Program-made: the position numbers and the translations under genes
In this document: piece after piece, positions 39,194 to 47,473 of the stretch
Numbering within the stretch: the first letter of the stretch is position 1
Layout: each line of letters opens with the position of its first letter
Assembly (NCBI GenBank): GCA_965242975.1
Contig: CBDETS010000007.1
Span: forward strand, 62,001 to 126,000
DNA length: 64,000 nt
Reading direction: 5' to 3'
Source: JAPPHA01 sp965242975
GTDB lineage: Bacteria > Pseudomonadota > Alphaproteobacteria > Rhodobacterales > Rhodobacteraceae
The notes under the pieces: generated by a model
Told to the model about the DNA's origin: nothing
Seen by the model: the letters and a program-made list of their open reading frames with translations, nothing else
Databases searched by the model: none

Positions 39194-40012
39194 ATGACAA
39201 TTTACTTTGAAAGGAATTTCCAGCGAGGATTCGGTACCTACCCGTTGATGGGAGACGAATTGATGTCGGCCGTAACCGCTGCGGTCGAGGTTGGGTACCG
39301 CGCGTTCGATACGGCGCAGATGTACGGAAACGAGGCGGACACCGGTGTTGCGCTGACGGCGACCGGGCTCCCGCGGGACGAGTTCTGCATCACGACCAAG
39401 GTGCACCCGGACAACTTCGGTGAAGACCGGTTCCTGGCGTCCGTCGAGCGAAGTCTGGCTGCCTTGCGGGTTGACCAGGTCGATGTCCTGCTTCTGCACT
39501 GGCCTCCGATCGGAGGAAACGTGGCCCCGTCACTTCGCCTGTTGCAGCAAGCCCTTGACCGTGGGCTGACGCGAAACATCGGCGTTTCAAACTACACGGT
39601 CGCCATGATGAACGAAGCCGTCGCCGTGGTCGATGCACCGATCGTGACCAACCAGGTGGAGTTTCACCCGTTGCTCGACCAGAGCAGGTTGCTTTCCGGT
39701 GCCTGCGGAGCGGGTGTGCCGCTGTCATCGTATTGTTCGGTGGCGCGTGGCCGGGTCCTGGAGTCTCCCGAGCTCGTGGAAATCGGTGCATCCTACGGCA
39801 AGTCGGCAGTTCAGGTTGCGCTCCGGTGGATCGTTCAAAAAGGCGTCAGCGTCAACGTGATGTCATCGAACCCGGCGAACATCCGGGCCAATTTCGACAT
39901 CGCGGACTTTTGCCTCAACTGCGTCGACATGGAGAGGATCGAAAGGATTTCGAAACGGAACTACAGGATCGTCCAGGCAAATATTTCGCCATGGGCGCCC
40001 GATTGGGACTGA
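39194..40012 (+). CDS. Aldo/keto reductase
   Basis: This 272-residue TIM-barrel NAD(P)H-dependent oxidoreductase shows the catalytic tetrad: D39 and Y44 in FDTAQMYGNE, K69 in ITTKVHPDN and H102 in LLLHWPP. The cofactor region includes NIGVSNYT and ALRWIVQKGVSVNVMSSNPA. Length and motifs fit the AKR class that includes 2,5-diketo-D-gluconate reductases. It is a single plus-strand gene between two transporter operons and convergent with the GMC oxidoreductase gene, 27 nt away. Its substrate is unknown; a sugar or keto-acid supplied by one of the neighbouring importers is a reasonable guess. Confidence 0.88.
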   Translation: MTIYFERNFQRGFGTYPLMGDELMSAVTAAVEVGYRAFDTAQMYGNEADTGVALTATGLPRDEFCITTKVHPDNFGEDRFLASVERSLAALRVDQVDVLLLHWPPIGGNVAPSLRLLQQALDRGLTRNIGVSNYTVAMMNEAVAVVDAPIVTNQVEFHPLLDQSRLLSGACGAGVPLSSYCSVARGRVLESPELVEIGASYGKSAVQVALRWIVQKGVSVNVMSSNPANIRANFDIADFCLNCVDMERIERISKRNYRIVQANISPWAPDWD

Positions 40013-40039
40013 ACTGCGGAGGGTCCCCGGTTTGCGGTC

Positions 40040-41641
40040 CTACTGGTTGCCGCGAATGAGGTCTGCCGCCTTTTCCGCAATCATGATCGTCGTCGCGTTT
40101 GTGTTCGAACCGATGAGGCTCGGCATGACCGAGCTGTCGCAAATCCGGAACCCGTCAATCCCGTGAACGCGCAGCTGCGGATCGACGACTGACGCGTCGT
40201 CCGTGCCCATCTTGCAGGTACAGGTCGGATGATAGGAGGTGCGCCCGAACTGGCGGGCGTAGGCTTCGAAGTCCTGCCGGGTCCTGACTTCTTCATCCGG
40301 AAAACGGATCCGCCTGATTTGCTTGGCAAGGGATGGTTGCATGAAAATGTCGCGGCTGATCCGCACGCCTTCAACCGAAGTCTTGAGATCGTAGGGCTCT
40401 GCTAGGAAATTTGGATCAATGACGGGCGGATCCTCCGGTCTTGCGGAGCGAAGATGGACGGTTCCCCGACTCCTGGGCCTCAAGGTATACGAGTTGAGGG
40501 TAATCCCCGAGGAACCCGCGGGCACTCCCGGGACGCCGGCTTCGGCGCCTGCCGCCGCCAGGAAGTGGAACTGCAGGTCCGGGACCTCCAATCCCTTGTC
40601 GGCGAACCAGAATGCACCGCCTTCGACGACATTGGAGGTCACCGGTCCGGACTTGAACAGCACGTACTGCATCCCGGCAAGCGCGGCCCGATGCCAGGAC
40701 TTGTACACGTCAAGGCTGGCATGGCTGTTCAACTCGGCAACAATGTCGATCCCGAAATGGTCGTTCAGGTTGGCGCCGACCCCGGGCATGTCCCGGACCA
40801 CGTCAATGCCAAGGCTTTTCAGGTGAGCCGCCGGCCCGAGGCCTGACAGCATCAGCAACTTCGGCGTTCCGATTGCACCGGCCGTCACGATGACTTCAGA
40901 TCCCGCCGTGACCGAAATGCGGTTTCTTCCCCGGACGTACTCGACCCCGGTTGCGCGGCTTCCGGCAAACGCGATTCGGCTGACCAGGCAGTTCGTTTCC
41001 ACCTGCAGGTTCGCGCGGTCCAGGACGGGCCGGAGATAGCCGGTCGCGGCGGAACACCGTCGGTAATTCCTCGTGGTCGTCTGATAGATTCCGCATCCGG
41101 CCTGCCCGGGGCCGTTGAAGTCCGGGTTGAAGGGAATTCCGAACTCCTGGCAGGACTGCACGAAGGCCAGGGACATGGGCTGCGGGTCGGGAATATTGGA
41201 AACCCCGAGCGGACCCTCGGTTCCGTGCCAGTCACCTGAGAGAAAGGTGTTGCCTTCCGATCGAACGAAGTAGCGCCGGATGTCCTCGAAGCTCCAGCCT
41301 TCGCATCCCTGTTCCAGTGCCCAACGATCGAAATCGACCGGATTCCCGCGGGTAAAGACCTCCGCATTGATCGAGCTACCCCCGCCGATCACCCTTGCCT
41401 GGGCGTAGGGGATCTCGCGATCGTTGGCGTGCTTCTGCGGCGCGGTCTTCAATCCCCAGGTGTGCGGGCCATCGGTCATCTTGGCGAATCCGACCGGCAT
41501 GTGAATCAGGGGGTGGCTGTCTCTTCCACCTGCTTCGAGAAGCAGAACCCGCGCATCCGGATTCTCGCTCAATCGGCTGGCAAGCACGCAGCCCGCAGAC
41601 CCGCCGCCGACGATAACGTAATCAAACTCCCCGACTGTCAT
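40040..41641 (-). CDS. GMC family FAD-dependent oxidoreductase (choline dehydrogenase-like)
   Basis: This 533-residue flavoprotein of the glucose-methanol-choline family oxidises an alcohol to an aldehyde or ketone. The FAD-binding Rossmann motif is FDYVIVGGGSAGCVLASRLS at the N-terminus, followed by E36 in LLLEAGG and the GMC signature ARVIGGGSSINAEVFTRGN. The second signature is near GAIGTPKLLMLSGLGP. The catalytic histidine is in RTSYHPTCTCKMG and the partner asparagine in GSNTNATTIMIAEKAADLI. It resembles BetA and AlkJ but is not surrounded by glycine-betaine genes. It lies 271 nt after the Rbs-type permease on the same strand, behind a stem-loop, and could be the last gene of that importer operon. 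Confidence 0.9.
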   Translation of the reverse strand: MTVGEFDYVIVGGGSAGCVLASRLSENPDARVLLLEAGGRDSHPLIHMPVGFAKMTDGPHTWGLKTAPQKHANDREIPYAQARVIGGGSSINAEVFTRGNPVDFDRWALEQGCEGWSFEDIRRYFVRSEGNTFLSGDWHGTEGPLGVSNIPDPQPMSLAFVQSCQEFGIPFNPDFNGPGQAGCGIYQTTTRNYRRCSAATGYLRPVLDRANLQVETNCLVSRIAFAGSRATGVEYVRGRNRISVTAGSEVIVTAGAIGTPKLLMLSGLGPAAHLKSLGIDVVRDMPGVGANLNDHFGIDIVAELNSHASLDVYKSWHRAALAGMQYVLFKSGPVTSNVVEGGAFWFADKGLEVPDLQFHFLAAAGAEAGVPGVPAGSSGITLNSYTLRPRSRGTVHLRSARPEDPPVIDPNFLAEPYDLKTSVEGVRISRDIFMQPSLAKQIRRIRFPDEEVRTRQDFEAYARQFGRTSYHPTCTCKMGTDDASVVDPQLRVHGIDGFRICDSSVMPSLIGSNTNATTIMIAEKAADLIRGNQ

Positions 41642-41837
41642 TCAGTTGTCCTCTCTCGTTCGCGCCGCGCCTTGCCAGGAAACACCTTGCCGATCTGCCC
41701 GCACCACCGGTCAGCCGTCACCGACCGGTCACCGTCCGCGGAAAACCGTGCGGCGTTCCCTGACCCGATCGGGGCGTGAACATTCGGGCAGGACATAAGC
41801 CGGAACGAGTGAGGCCACGCGACTCGCGTGCCGGAAC

Positions 41838-41859
41838 GGGTGCCGGCAGGCCGGCACCC
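41838..41859 (-). terminator. Stem-loop downstream of the Rbs-like importer operon
   Basis: GGGTGCCGG (41838-41846) and CCGGCACCC (41851-41859) form a perfect 9-bp stem with a 4-nt loop, 53 nt after the last permease stop. No T-run follows. It may end most importer transcripts before the GMC oxidoreductase gene or process the joint message. Confidence 0.55.
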
Positions 41860-41912
41860 TCGGGCCGATCCTGGCAAGCTCGATGTCCTGGTCCGGGATG
41901 ACTGTGAAACCG

Positions 41913-42857
41913 TCACTTGACGACTCCGCGCAGCTTTCGTCGATCGATCGTCGCGGCGATGGCGACGATCAGCAGGATACCGAAAACCATCTGTTGCTGC
42001 GTGGCGTCGACTTCAAGGTAGACCATGGCAGCCCGGATCACCATGACAATCAAGGTACCGACGGCCGTGTTGAGGACGCCTCCCACGCCTCCGGTCAACG
42101 GAGTGCCCCCGACAAGTACGGCGACGATCGCCAACAGGAGGAAACCGTTTGCGAGGTTCGCGTCTCCGCCCGACAACTTGACGGAAAAAATCAGTCCCGA
42201 CAGTGCCGCGAGCGTGCCGGAAAGCGAAAACGCGATGATCTTGACGCGATCGACGTTCAGTCCTGATGCGACCGCGGCGAGTTCTCCGGCACCGATCGCC
42301 TTCAGCGCCCGCCCGAGAGGTGTCCGTGTCTGGATAAACCAGGTCGCCAGCAACAGGACTGCCGCAATGATGATTTCGTGCGGAATGCCGGCTGTGTTCC
42401 CGAACATCCAGGCGAAACTCTCCTCGCGGAGTTGTGCATCCATGGAAAGGGCGCGCTGCCCCGACAACCATTTGGCTCCGGAAAGCGCAACGAAGCCCAT
42501 CGCAAGGGTCGACACGAAGGACGGAACGTAGAGGCGCGTCGTCACGTATCCGGACACCGCTCCGAACGCGGCGCCCGTGATCATGCAGACCAGGGCAACA
42601 CCGATTCCAAACTGCGCGAGGAACACGGTCGCGATGACCGTGACCATGTTGGCAAGTTGCTGAACCGACAGGTCGATCCCGCCAATGTAGATTGCGAATG
42701 TCATGCCGAGCGCCATGACAAAGAGCGGGACGATATCGGCGACAAGCGACAGCAATCCCTTAACGTTGAAAAAAGCCGGATTGGCTACTCCGACCGCGAT
42801 TCCGAGTGCGACGAGCGTCATCCAGGGGAAATGCGGTTTCATGCGTTCGATGTTCAT
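41913..42857 (-). CDS. Ribose/xylose-type ABC transporter permease (RbsC family), first of two
   Basis: This 314-residue permease is of the CUT2 type used for monosaccharides, with about ten membrane segments. Diagnostic parts are FVMALGMTFAIYIGGIDLSV, VPSFVSTLAMGFVALSGAKW, RALKAIGAGELAAVASGLNV (the loop that meets the ATPase) and GGTPLTGGVGGVLNTAVGTL. The ATG at 42857 begins 7 nt after the ATPase stop; the frame extends upstream without resemblance to the family. A second, different RbsC-type permease lies on the other side of the ATPase gene, so the channel is probably a heterodimer. Confidence 0.9.
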   Translation of the reverse strand: MNIERMKPHFPWMTLVALGIAVGVANPAFFNVKGLLSLVADIVPLFVMALGMTFAIYIGGIDLSVQQLANMVTVIATVFLAQFGIGVALVCMITGAAFGAVSGYVTTRLYVPSFVSTLAMGFVALSGAKWLSGQRALSMDAQLREESFAWMFGNTAGIPHEIIIAAVLLLATWFIQTRTPLGRALKAIGAGELAAVASGLNVDRVKIIAFSLSGTLAALSGLIFSVKLSGGDANLANGFLLLAIVAVLVGGTPLTGGVGGVLNTAVGTLIVMVIRAAMVYLEVDATQQQMVFGILLIVAIAATIDRRKLRGVVK

Positions 42858-42864
42858 GGCGTGA

Positions 42865-44370
42865 TCAGACCATGTGGTGCAGGAGATCGTAAAGTGACGG
42901 CTTGTCTCCCGGCTTGCCATCAAAGCGTTTCTGGATCTCGCCGTCCTTCAGGACGATGATGGTGTGCGACAGCCCGATGGCTTCTTCCAGTGTGTCGGCA
43001 ACCAGGACGACACCAATCCCGGCATCCGACATTTCGCGGATCATTTCGTACACGTCTTCCTTGGCGCCGATATCGAGTCCCCGGGTCGGGTGGTCGAGAA
43101 GGATGACGTCGGACCCGCCGGACCGCCATTTCGCCAGGATCACCTTTTGCTGATTCCCGCCTGACAACCCCCCGCAGTCGCTGGTTTCGCTCGGCGTCTT
43201 GATGCCGAGGCGTTCGATCCACTGCCGGGCAAGCTGCCGTTCGGCGCCGATACGAAGAATTCCTCCCGAGACGAAATTGTGCATCTGGCTGAGGGTCATG
43301 TTTTCGTAGACGTTCATCCCGTTGACGATGCCTTCGACCTTTCGTTCGCGAGGGACGTAACCGATCCCGCATTTGACCCCGTTTCGGGCGTGGAAGCGCC
43401 GCACCTGGCTGCCCTTGATTGCCACCTTTCCTTCCGTCGGGGATTCGAGGCCATAGATTGCCCGCAGGATTGCTTCCCGACCCGATCCTTCGGTTCCGAC
43501 GAGGCACAGCACTTCGCCGGCATGCAGGTCGAAAGAGATGTTTCGTGCCTTTCTGCCGATACTGACGTTGTTCAGGCTGACAAGGACGGCGCTGCCGTCG
43601 TACGGGCGCTGTTTTTGCTCGCGATAGTACTCCTGATCTACGTCGCGTCCGACCATCTTGTGCTGGATCGCATTGATGTTGGCATTCTCGCGGGTCACGA
43701 CGTCGACGACTTCGCCGTCTTTCATGACATAAACACGGTCGGAAAGTTCGAGCACCTCCTCGATACGGTGGCTGACGAACACGAAGGACGCACGATTGGT
43801 CAGGTCTCTCACCAGGTTGAAGAGAAGGTCAACTTCATCCCGGTCGAGAACGCTCGTGGGTTCATCGAGCAGAATGACCAGGTCGCCCTCGATGCGCTCT
43901 TCCAGCGTCAGGACCTTGGCAAGCTCGACCATCTGCCGCTGGGCAAAGCTCAAATGCGACGTAACGCCGGCCGGGTCAATGTCCAGGCGGACCTTGGCTA
44001 GTTGCATTCGTGCGGCCGTGGCCATCGCCTTCCAGTCGATGACGCCAAGGCGAACGAACTGGCGTTCATATCCGAGAAACACGTTCTCCATGACCGTGAG
44101 ATTCGTGATGAGCGATTGTTCCTGGAACACCATGCCGATGCCGTGGTCCATGGCCTGGCGCGGGTTTTGAAAACGGACGGCCCTGCCATCGATCACGATT
44201 TCGCCGCCGTCCGGTTGGTGTGCCCCGTACACGACCTTCATCAGCGTGGACTTTCCCGCGCCGTTCTCGCCGACGAGTCCGACGATCTCGCTTCGGTTCA
44301 CATTCAGACTCACCTTCTTGAGTGCGTGAACCCCGGGGAAATGCTTGTCGATCTGTCTGAGTTCGTACAT
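42865..44370 (-). CDS. Sugar ABC transporter ATP-binding protein with two ABC domains (RbsA/XylG/MglA type)
   Basis: The 501-residue product has duplicated ABC domains as usual for CUT2 importers. The first has Walker A GENGAGKSTLMKVVYG and Walker B VILLDEPTSVLDRD. The second has a degenerate P-loop (GTEGSGREAILRAIYG, lacking the normal lysine), a signature LSGGNQQKVILAKW, and Walker B DVILLDHPTRGLDIGA, where histidine replaces the usual catalytic glutamate. This asymmetry is typical for the family. The start ATG at 44370 lies 8 nt after the preceding permease stop. It serves the permeases encoded on both sides. Confidence 0.93.
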   Translation of the reverse strand: MYELRQIDKHFPGVHALKKVSLNVNRSEIVGLVGENGAGKSTLMKVVYGAHQPDGGEIVIDGRAVRFQNPRQAMDHGIGMVFQEQSLITNLTVMENVFLGYERQFVRLGVIDWKAMATAARMQLAKVRLDIDPAGVTSHLSFAQRQMVELAKVLTLEERIEGDLVILLDEPTSVLDRDEVDLLFNLVRDLTNRASFVFVSHRIEEVLELSDRVYVMKDGEVVDVVTRENANINAIQHKMVGRDVDQEYYREQKQRPYDGSAVLVSLNNVSIGRKARNISFDLHAGEVLCLVGTEGSGREAILRAIYGLESPTEGKVAIKGSQVRRFHARNGVKCGIGYVPRERKVEGIVNGMNVYENMTLSQMHNFVSGGILRIGAERQLARQWIERLGIKTPSETSDCGGLSGGNQQKVILAKWRSGGSDVILLDHPTRGLDIGAKEDVYEMIREMSDAGIGVVLVADTLEEAIGLSHTIIVLKDGEIQKRFDGKPGDKPSLYDLLHHMV

Positions 44371-44378
44371 TTCGGACG

Positions 44379-45335
44379 CTACTTCACAAATGCGACCGAC
44401 CTGCGGTCCGTCGAGAGGAAGACGGCAAGAATGACCAGGATTCCGAGAACCGCTGACTGGATATAGCTCGGCAAGCCGATCACGACCATTCCGTTATTGA
44501 TCACGTTGACGATCAGGACCCCGACCAGGGTGTTCCAGACTCCCCCGATTCCGCCCCAGAGCGCGGTCCCGCCGACGACAACCGCGGTGATCGAGATGAA
44601 CATGAAGTTGGCGCCGGTGACCGTTTCGGCGATCCCGATCCTTCCGACGGCCAGCAGGGCGCCAACGGAATAGAACACGCCTGCCAGGGTAAAGCCGAGA
44701 ATCCTGACCCGGGACACGTTGAGACCGCTGGCCTGTGCCAGTTCTTCACCGCCCCCGACCGCGTAGAAGTTCCGCCCCAACGTGGTCTTGCTCTGGATGA
44801 ACCAGGCGAGGACCAGGAAAAGGCCGGCCACGTAGACCATGATCGGGAAGTTGAACCAGCGGACGGTCAGGAGTGAGCGGAACAGCTCATCCTCGACGCG
44901 TATGCGGTCGCCTCCCGTCACCAGCAGCGCGAATCCGGTTCCCACGAATCCCATGGCGAGCGAGGCCATGAAGGAAGGAATCCTCAGCTTGACGTGGACG
45001 ACGCCGTTAATCAGTCCGACGAGGGCACCGACAAGGAGCGCCAGGGGAAACGCGAGCCACGCCATGCTCAGGATTGTCCCGCCGAGGCCGACAAACGCAA
45101 AGGCGAAGAGGACCGCGCAGACGCTGACGGTTCCTTCCATGCTGAGATCGATCGATCCCATGATTATGATGAACGTGACGCCAACCGACACCATGAGCGC
45201 CGGTGTTGCGGCAATCGCGATTCGGGCAAAATTTCGAACGGAGAGGAACCGAGGTTCGATCATCGCAAAACCGATGACCAGGACAAGGAGAACCAGCACG
45301 GGCGCCCATTTCAGCAGGGTGTCTCTGGCCAGCAT
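44379..45335 (-). CDS. Ribose/xylose-type ABC transporter permease (RbsC family), second of two
   Basis: This 318-residue CUT2 permease begins MLARDTLLKWAPVLVLLVLV and carries the family sequences VGVTFIIIMGSIDLSMEGTV, IPSFMASLAMGFVGTGFALL and AVGGGEELAQASGLNVSRVR, and ends near GGTALWGGIGGVWNTLVGVL. It is only distantly like the permease at 41913, so these are two long-separated subunits rather than a recent duplication. The gene follows the binding-protein gene after 123 nt that include a strong stem-loop. Confidence 0.92.
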   Translation of the reverse strand: MLARDTLLKWAPVLVLLVLVIGFAMIEPRFLSVRNFARIAIAATPALMVSVGVTFIIIMGSIDLSMEGTVSVCAVLFAFAFVGLGGTILSMAWLAFPLALLVGALVGLINGVVHVKLRIPSFMASLAMGFVGTGFALLVTGGDRIRVEDELFRSLLTVRWFNFPIMVYVAGLFLVLAWFIQSKTTLGRNFYAVGGGEELAQASGLNVSRVRILGFTLAGVFYSVGALLAVGRIGIAETVTGANFMFISITAVVVGGTALWGGIGGVWNTLVGVLIVNVINNGMVVIGLPSYIQSAVLGILVILAVFLSTDRRSVAFVK

Positions 45336-45412
45336 GCTGTTGACGCGCCCCTTCGTGCGGCAAGCCGAAAACGTGATCCAGAGGCGAGCCTATCACTCTT
45401 CCCTAAAGAAAG

Positions 45413-45438
45413 TCGCCCCCGGAATGATCCGGGGGCGA
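45413..45438 (-). terminator. Stem-loop with T-rich tail after the Rbs-like binding protein gene
   Basis: TCGCCCCCGGA (45413-45423) and TCCGGGGGCGA (45428-45438) form a perfect 11-bp stem with a 4-nt loop. On the minus strand it is followed by CTTTCTTTAGG, so of the intercistronic hairpins in the window this one looks most like a partial terminator. It lies 20 nt after the binding-protein stop. Confidence 0.7.
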
Positions 45439-45458
45439 TGCATCACGTAACGACGGGA

Positions 45459-46556
45459 TCAGGCGGCCGGGGTCGTCGGGCCCCAGAAGTCGTTCCAGTC
45501 AACGTCCGGAGTTCCGTCAATATGGGTCGCCTTGAAGTCGGCCACGTTCTCGGAGGTCACCACGATGGCCGGGCCGAAGAACTCGCGGTGTCCTTTCGGT
45601 TCATCCGACGGTTTGAACGTCCCGATGGCGGCATGATAGCTGAGGGAGCAGGCAATCCCGCCGGCCCAGGGCGGATCCGTGTAAACGGTCGCGCCCATTT
45701 CGCCTTTCAGAATCAGTTCGATCGCCTGGGGCGTGCCGTCGTAGCCGACGACGGGAATGACACCTGCCATACCTTCTGCCCGGAGTGCTTCGATTGCCCC
45801 GAAAGCCATGGTGTCGTTGGCGCAGAAAACCCCTTTGATGTCGTCGCCGAAACGGGTGAGGTAGGATGACATGATGCCGTTGGCCTTCTGCGTATCCCAG
45901 TCCGCGGCCTGGTAGTCCAGCAATTCGGTGTCGGGGTGGTCCTGCATGGCATTGAGAAGCCCCTGGTGTCGCTCGATTGCCGGGTTGTTTGAAGGAATGC
46001 CCCCGATTCCCACGACTCCTCCTGAACCGTTCATCGCCGCGAGGAGGTTTCTTGCGACCTGTTCGGCCGGTGCCGTGTCCGACCAGGTGATGTGTGCAAC
46101 GTAATTGTCGTCAAAGTCCCAGGGATGCAGGTCGTCGGTCTTGTTCCAGATCGTCGTGACGTAGGCACCGGCCCCGTGGACCGCTTCGACGACAGGCCGG
46201 GCATTCGGCGCATCATTCGTGTCGATCGCCAGTGCGAGATTGCCCCCGGTCTTGGCGAGAATTGCCTTGACGTCCGCGAGTGACTTTTCCGACGAACCCT
46301 CGTTGATCAGGTGAACCAGGTCATCTTTCGGCATGCCGAGGCTTTCGACGAAACGTTCACCTCCGCTGACGATCGAATTCCAGTACGGGTTCGTCCGGTT
46401 TCGATAGCTCCAGGCGATCGAAGGTCCATCCGCCGCCGCGGCCAGTCGCGGAAGGACGCCCGTGGTTGCAAACGTACCCACGCCAGCCGCGCTGGCGAGC
46501 AGGAAGTTGCGGCGGTTCGTTGTCTCCCGTTCGACAAATTCTTTGATGAATGACAT
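45459..46556 (-). CDS. Periplasmic sugar-binding protein of the Rbs-like ABC transporter
   Basis: This 365-residue receptor has the type I periplasmic-binding fold (Peripla_BP_4). It carries a twin-arginine-like signal (NRRNFLLASAAGVGTFATTG, cleavage near AAAA) after a short N-terminal extension. The mature part opens GPSIAWSYRNRTNPYWNSIV and includes ALAIDTNDAPNARPVVEAVH, GIPSNNPAIERHQGLLNAMQ and DIKGVFCANDTMAFGAIEAL, the typical ligand and hinge regions. The ATG at 46556 has GGGAG 7 nt upstream. It is first in the operon 46556-41913 and is divergent from a TetR-family regulator gene. A sugar or sugar alcohol is the likely ligand, given the neighbouring oxidoreductases. Confidence 0.9.
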   Translation of the reverse strand: MSFIKEFVERETTNRRNFLLASAAGVGTFATTGVLPRLAAAADGPSIAWSYRNRTNPYWNSIVSGGERFVESLGMPKDDLVHLINEGSSEKSLADVKAILAKTGGNLALAIDTNDAPNARPVVEAVHGAGAYVTTIWNKTDDLHPWDFDDNYVAHITWSDTAPAEQVARNLLAAMNGSGGVVGIGGIPSNNPAIERHQGLLNAMQDHPDTELLDYQAADWDTQKANGIMSSYLTRFGDDIKGVFCANDTMAFGAIEALRAEGMAGVIPVVGYDGTPQAIELILKGEMGATVYTDPPWAGGIACSLSYHAAIGTFKPSDEPKGHREFFGPAIVVTSENVADFKATHIDGTPDVDWNDFWGPTTPAA

Positions 46557-46680
46557 TCTGATTCTCCCATTTTCGCATGGTCCGGCTGGAAGCCATGGTC
46601 AATTCAGGCCTCAGGCAGCAGATCTGCTTACCGACGACCGGTCCGCGCGCTGTACATTCGAATCGATCTGCAAGCCTGTA

Positions 46681-46698
46681 ACGCACTAGTTAGTTACT
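46681..46698. promoter_or_regulatory. Degenerate operator-like site in the TetR/importer divergent promoter region
   Basis: TAGTTACT (46691-46698) matches 7 of 8 positions of one arm of the AGTAACCA-NN-TGGTTACT palindrome, but the other arm (46681-46688) matches only 4 of 8. A separate GTAAC/GTTAC pair with a 10-bp spacer overlaps it. It lies between the TetR gene and the importer operon, where an autoregulatory site would be expected. Confidence 0.25.
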
Positions 46699-46761
46699 TC
46701 AGGTTTTCATGGACTGTCAAGTGGACTAAAATGCGCCTGGAACAGGAAAACGGAGGTTCTT

Positions 46762-47427
46762 GTGTATCGAAAAAGGACGGCCGGGAAAGATCTCTCCGAG
46801 GGAACTTCGCGGCGCTCCCGGGACGCGGAAGCAACCCGGGGACGGATACTTGCAGCAGCGAAGCGGGAGTTTGCCCGACTCGGGCTTGCCGGGGCGCGGG
46901 TTGACGAGATCGCCGAGCGTGCCCACGCGAACAAACGCATGATTTATCACTATTTTGGCAGCAAGGACGATCTCTTTCGGTCAGTTGTCGAGGAGGCTTA
47001 CCTTGATATCCGGAATGCTGAACAGGAACTTGACCTTGACCATTTGCCGCCCCGTGAGGCGCTTGAAACACTTGTCAGGTTTACCTGGTCATACTACCTC
47101 AGGAATCCCGAGTTCATCACGCTGGTGAACAGCACCAACCTTCACGAAGGGCGTCACATCAAGTCCTCGGATCGCATTCGCGTCGCGAGCAGGCGTTTCG
47201 TGGGGATGGTCCGGAACATTCTCAACCGGGGTGTCGAAACCGGGGATTTCCGGGAAGGAGTCGACCCGGTTCAGCTCAACATCACCATCGCCGCGATCGG
47301 ATATTACTACCTGACGAACCGCTTTACCGGCAGCATACTTTTCGAGCGCGACTTCATGGACAGCGAGGCCCTGCAGGCACGGCTTGACTTCAACATCGAC
47401 ACGATCATGCGCCTGGTTGCGGCGTGA
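46762..47427 (+). CDS. TetR family transcriptional regulator
   Basis: This 221-residue regulator has the TetR helix-turn-helix at about residues 24-70: TRGRILAAAKREFARLGLAG, then ARVDEIAERAHANKRMIYHY and FGSKDDLFRSVVEEAY. The C-terminal ligand-binding domain contains a region (NPEFITLVNSTNLHEGRHIK) seen in regulators of catabolic genes, and ends in FTGSILFERDFMDSEALQAR. It starts with GTG at 46762 behind GGAGG. It is divergent from the Rbs-like importer and close to genes carrying AGTAAC palindromes, so it is a natural candidate for the protein that binds them. Its ligand is not known. Confidence 0.92.
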   Translation: MYRKRTAGKDLSEGTSRRSRDAEATRGRILAAAKREFARLGLAGARVDEIAERAHANKRMIYHYFGSKDDLFRSVVEEAYLDIRNAEQELDLDHLPPREALETLVRFTWSYYLRNPEFITLVNSTNLHEGRHIKSSDRIRVASRRFVGMVRNILNRGVETGDFREGVDPVQLNITIAAIGYYYLTNRFTGSILFERDFMDSEALQARLDFNIDTIMRLVAA

Positions 47428-47473
47428 CGCCGCGGCGGGTCGGGGTTCGCGATGTGCGCCCGGCACAACAGCA

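Noticed and set aside
42865..44370. Degenerate second P-loop and histidine in place of the Walker B glutamate in the Rbs-like ATPase
   Set aside because: Asymmetric second ABC domains are the rule in this family and do not indicate a broken gene.
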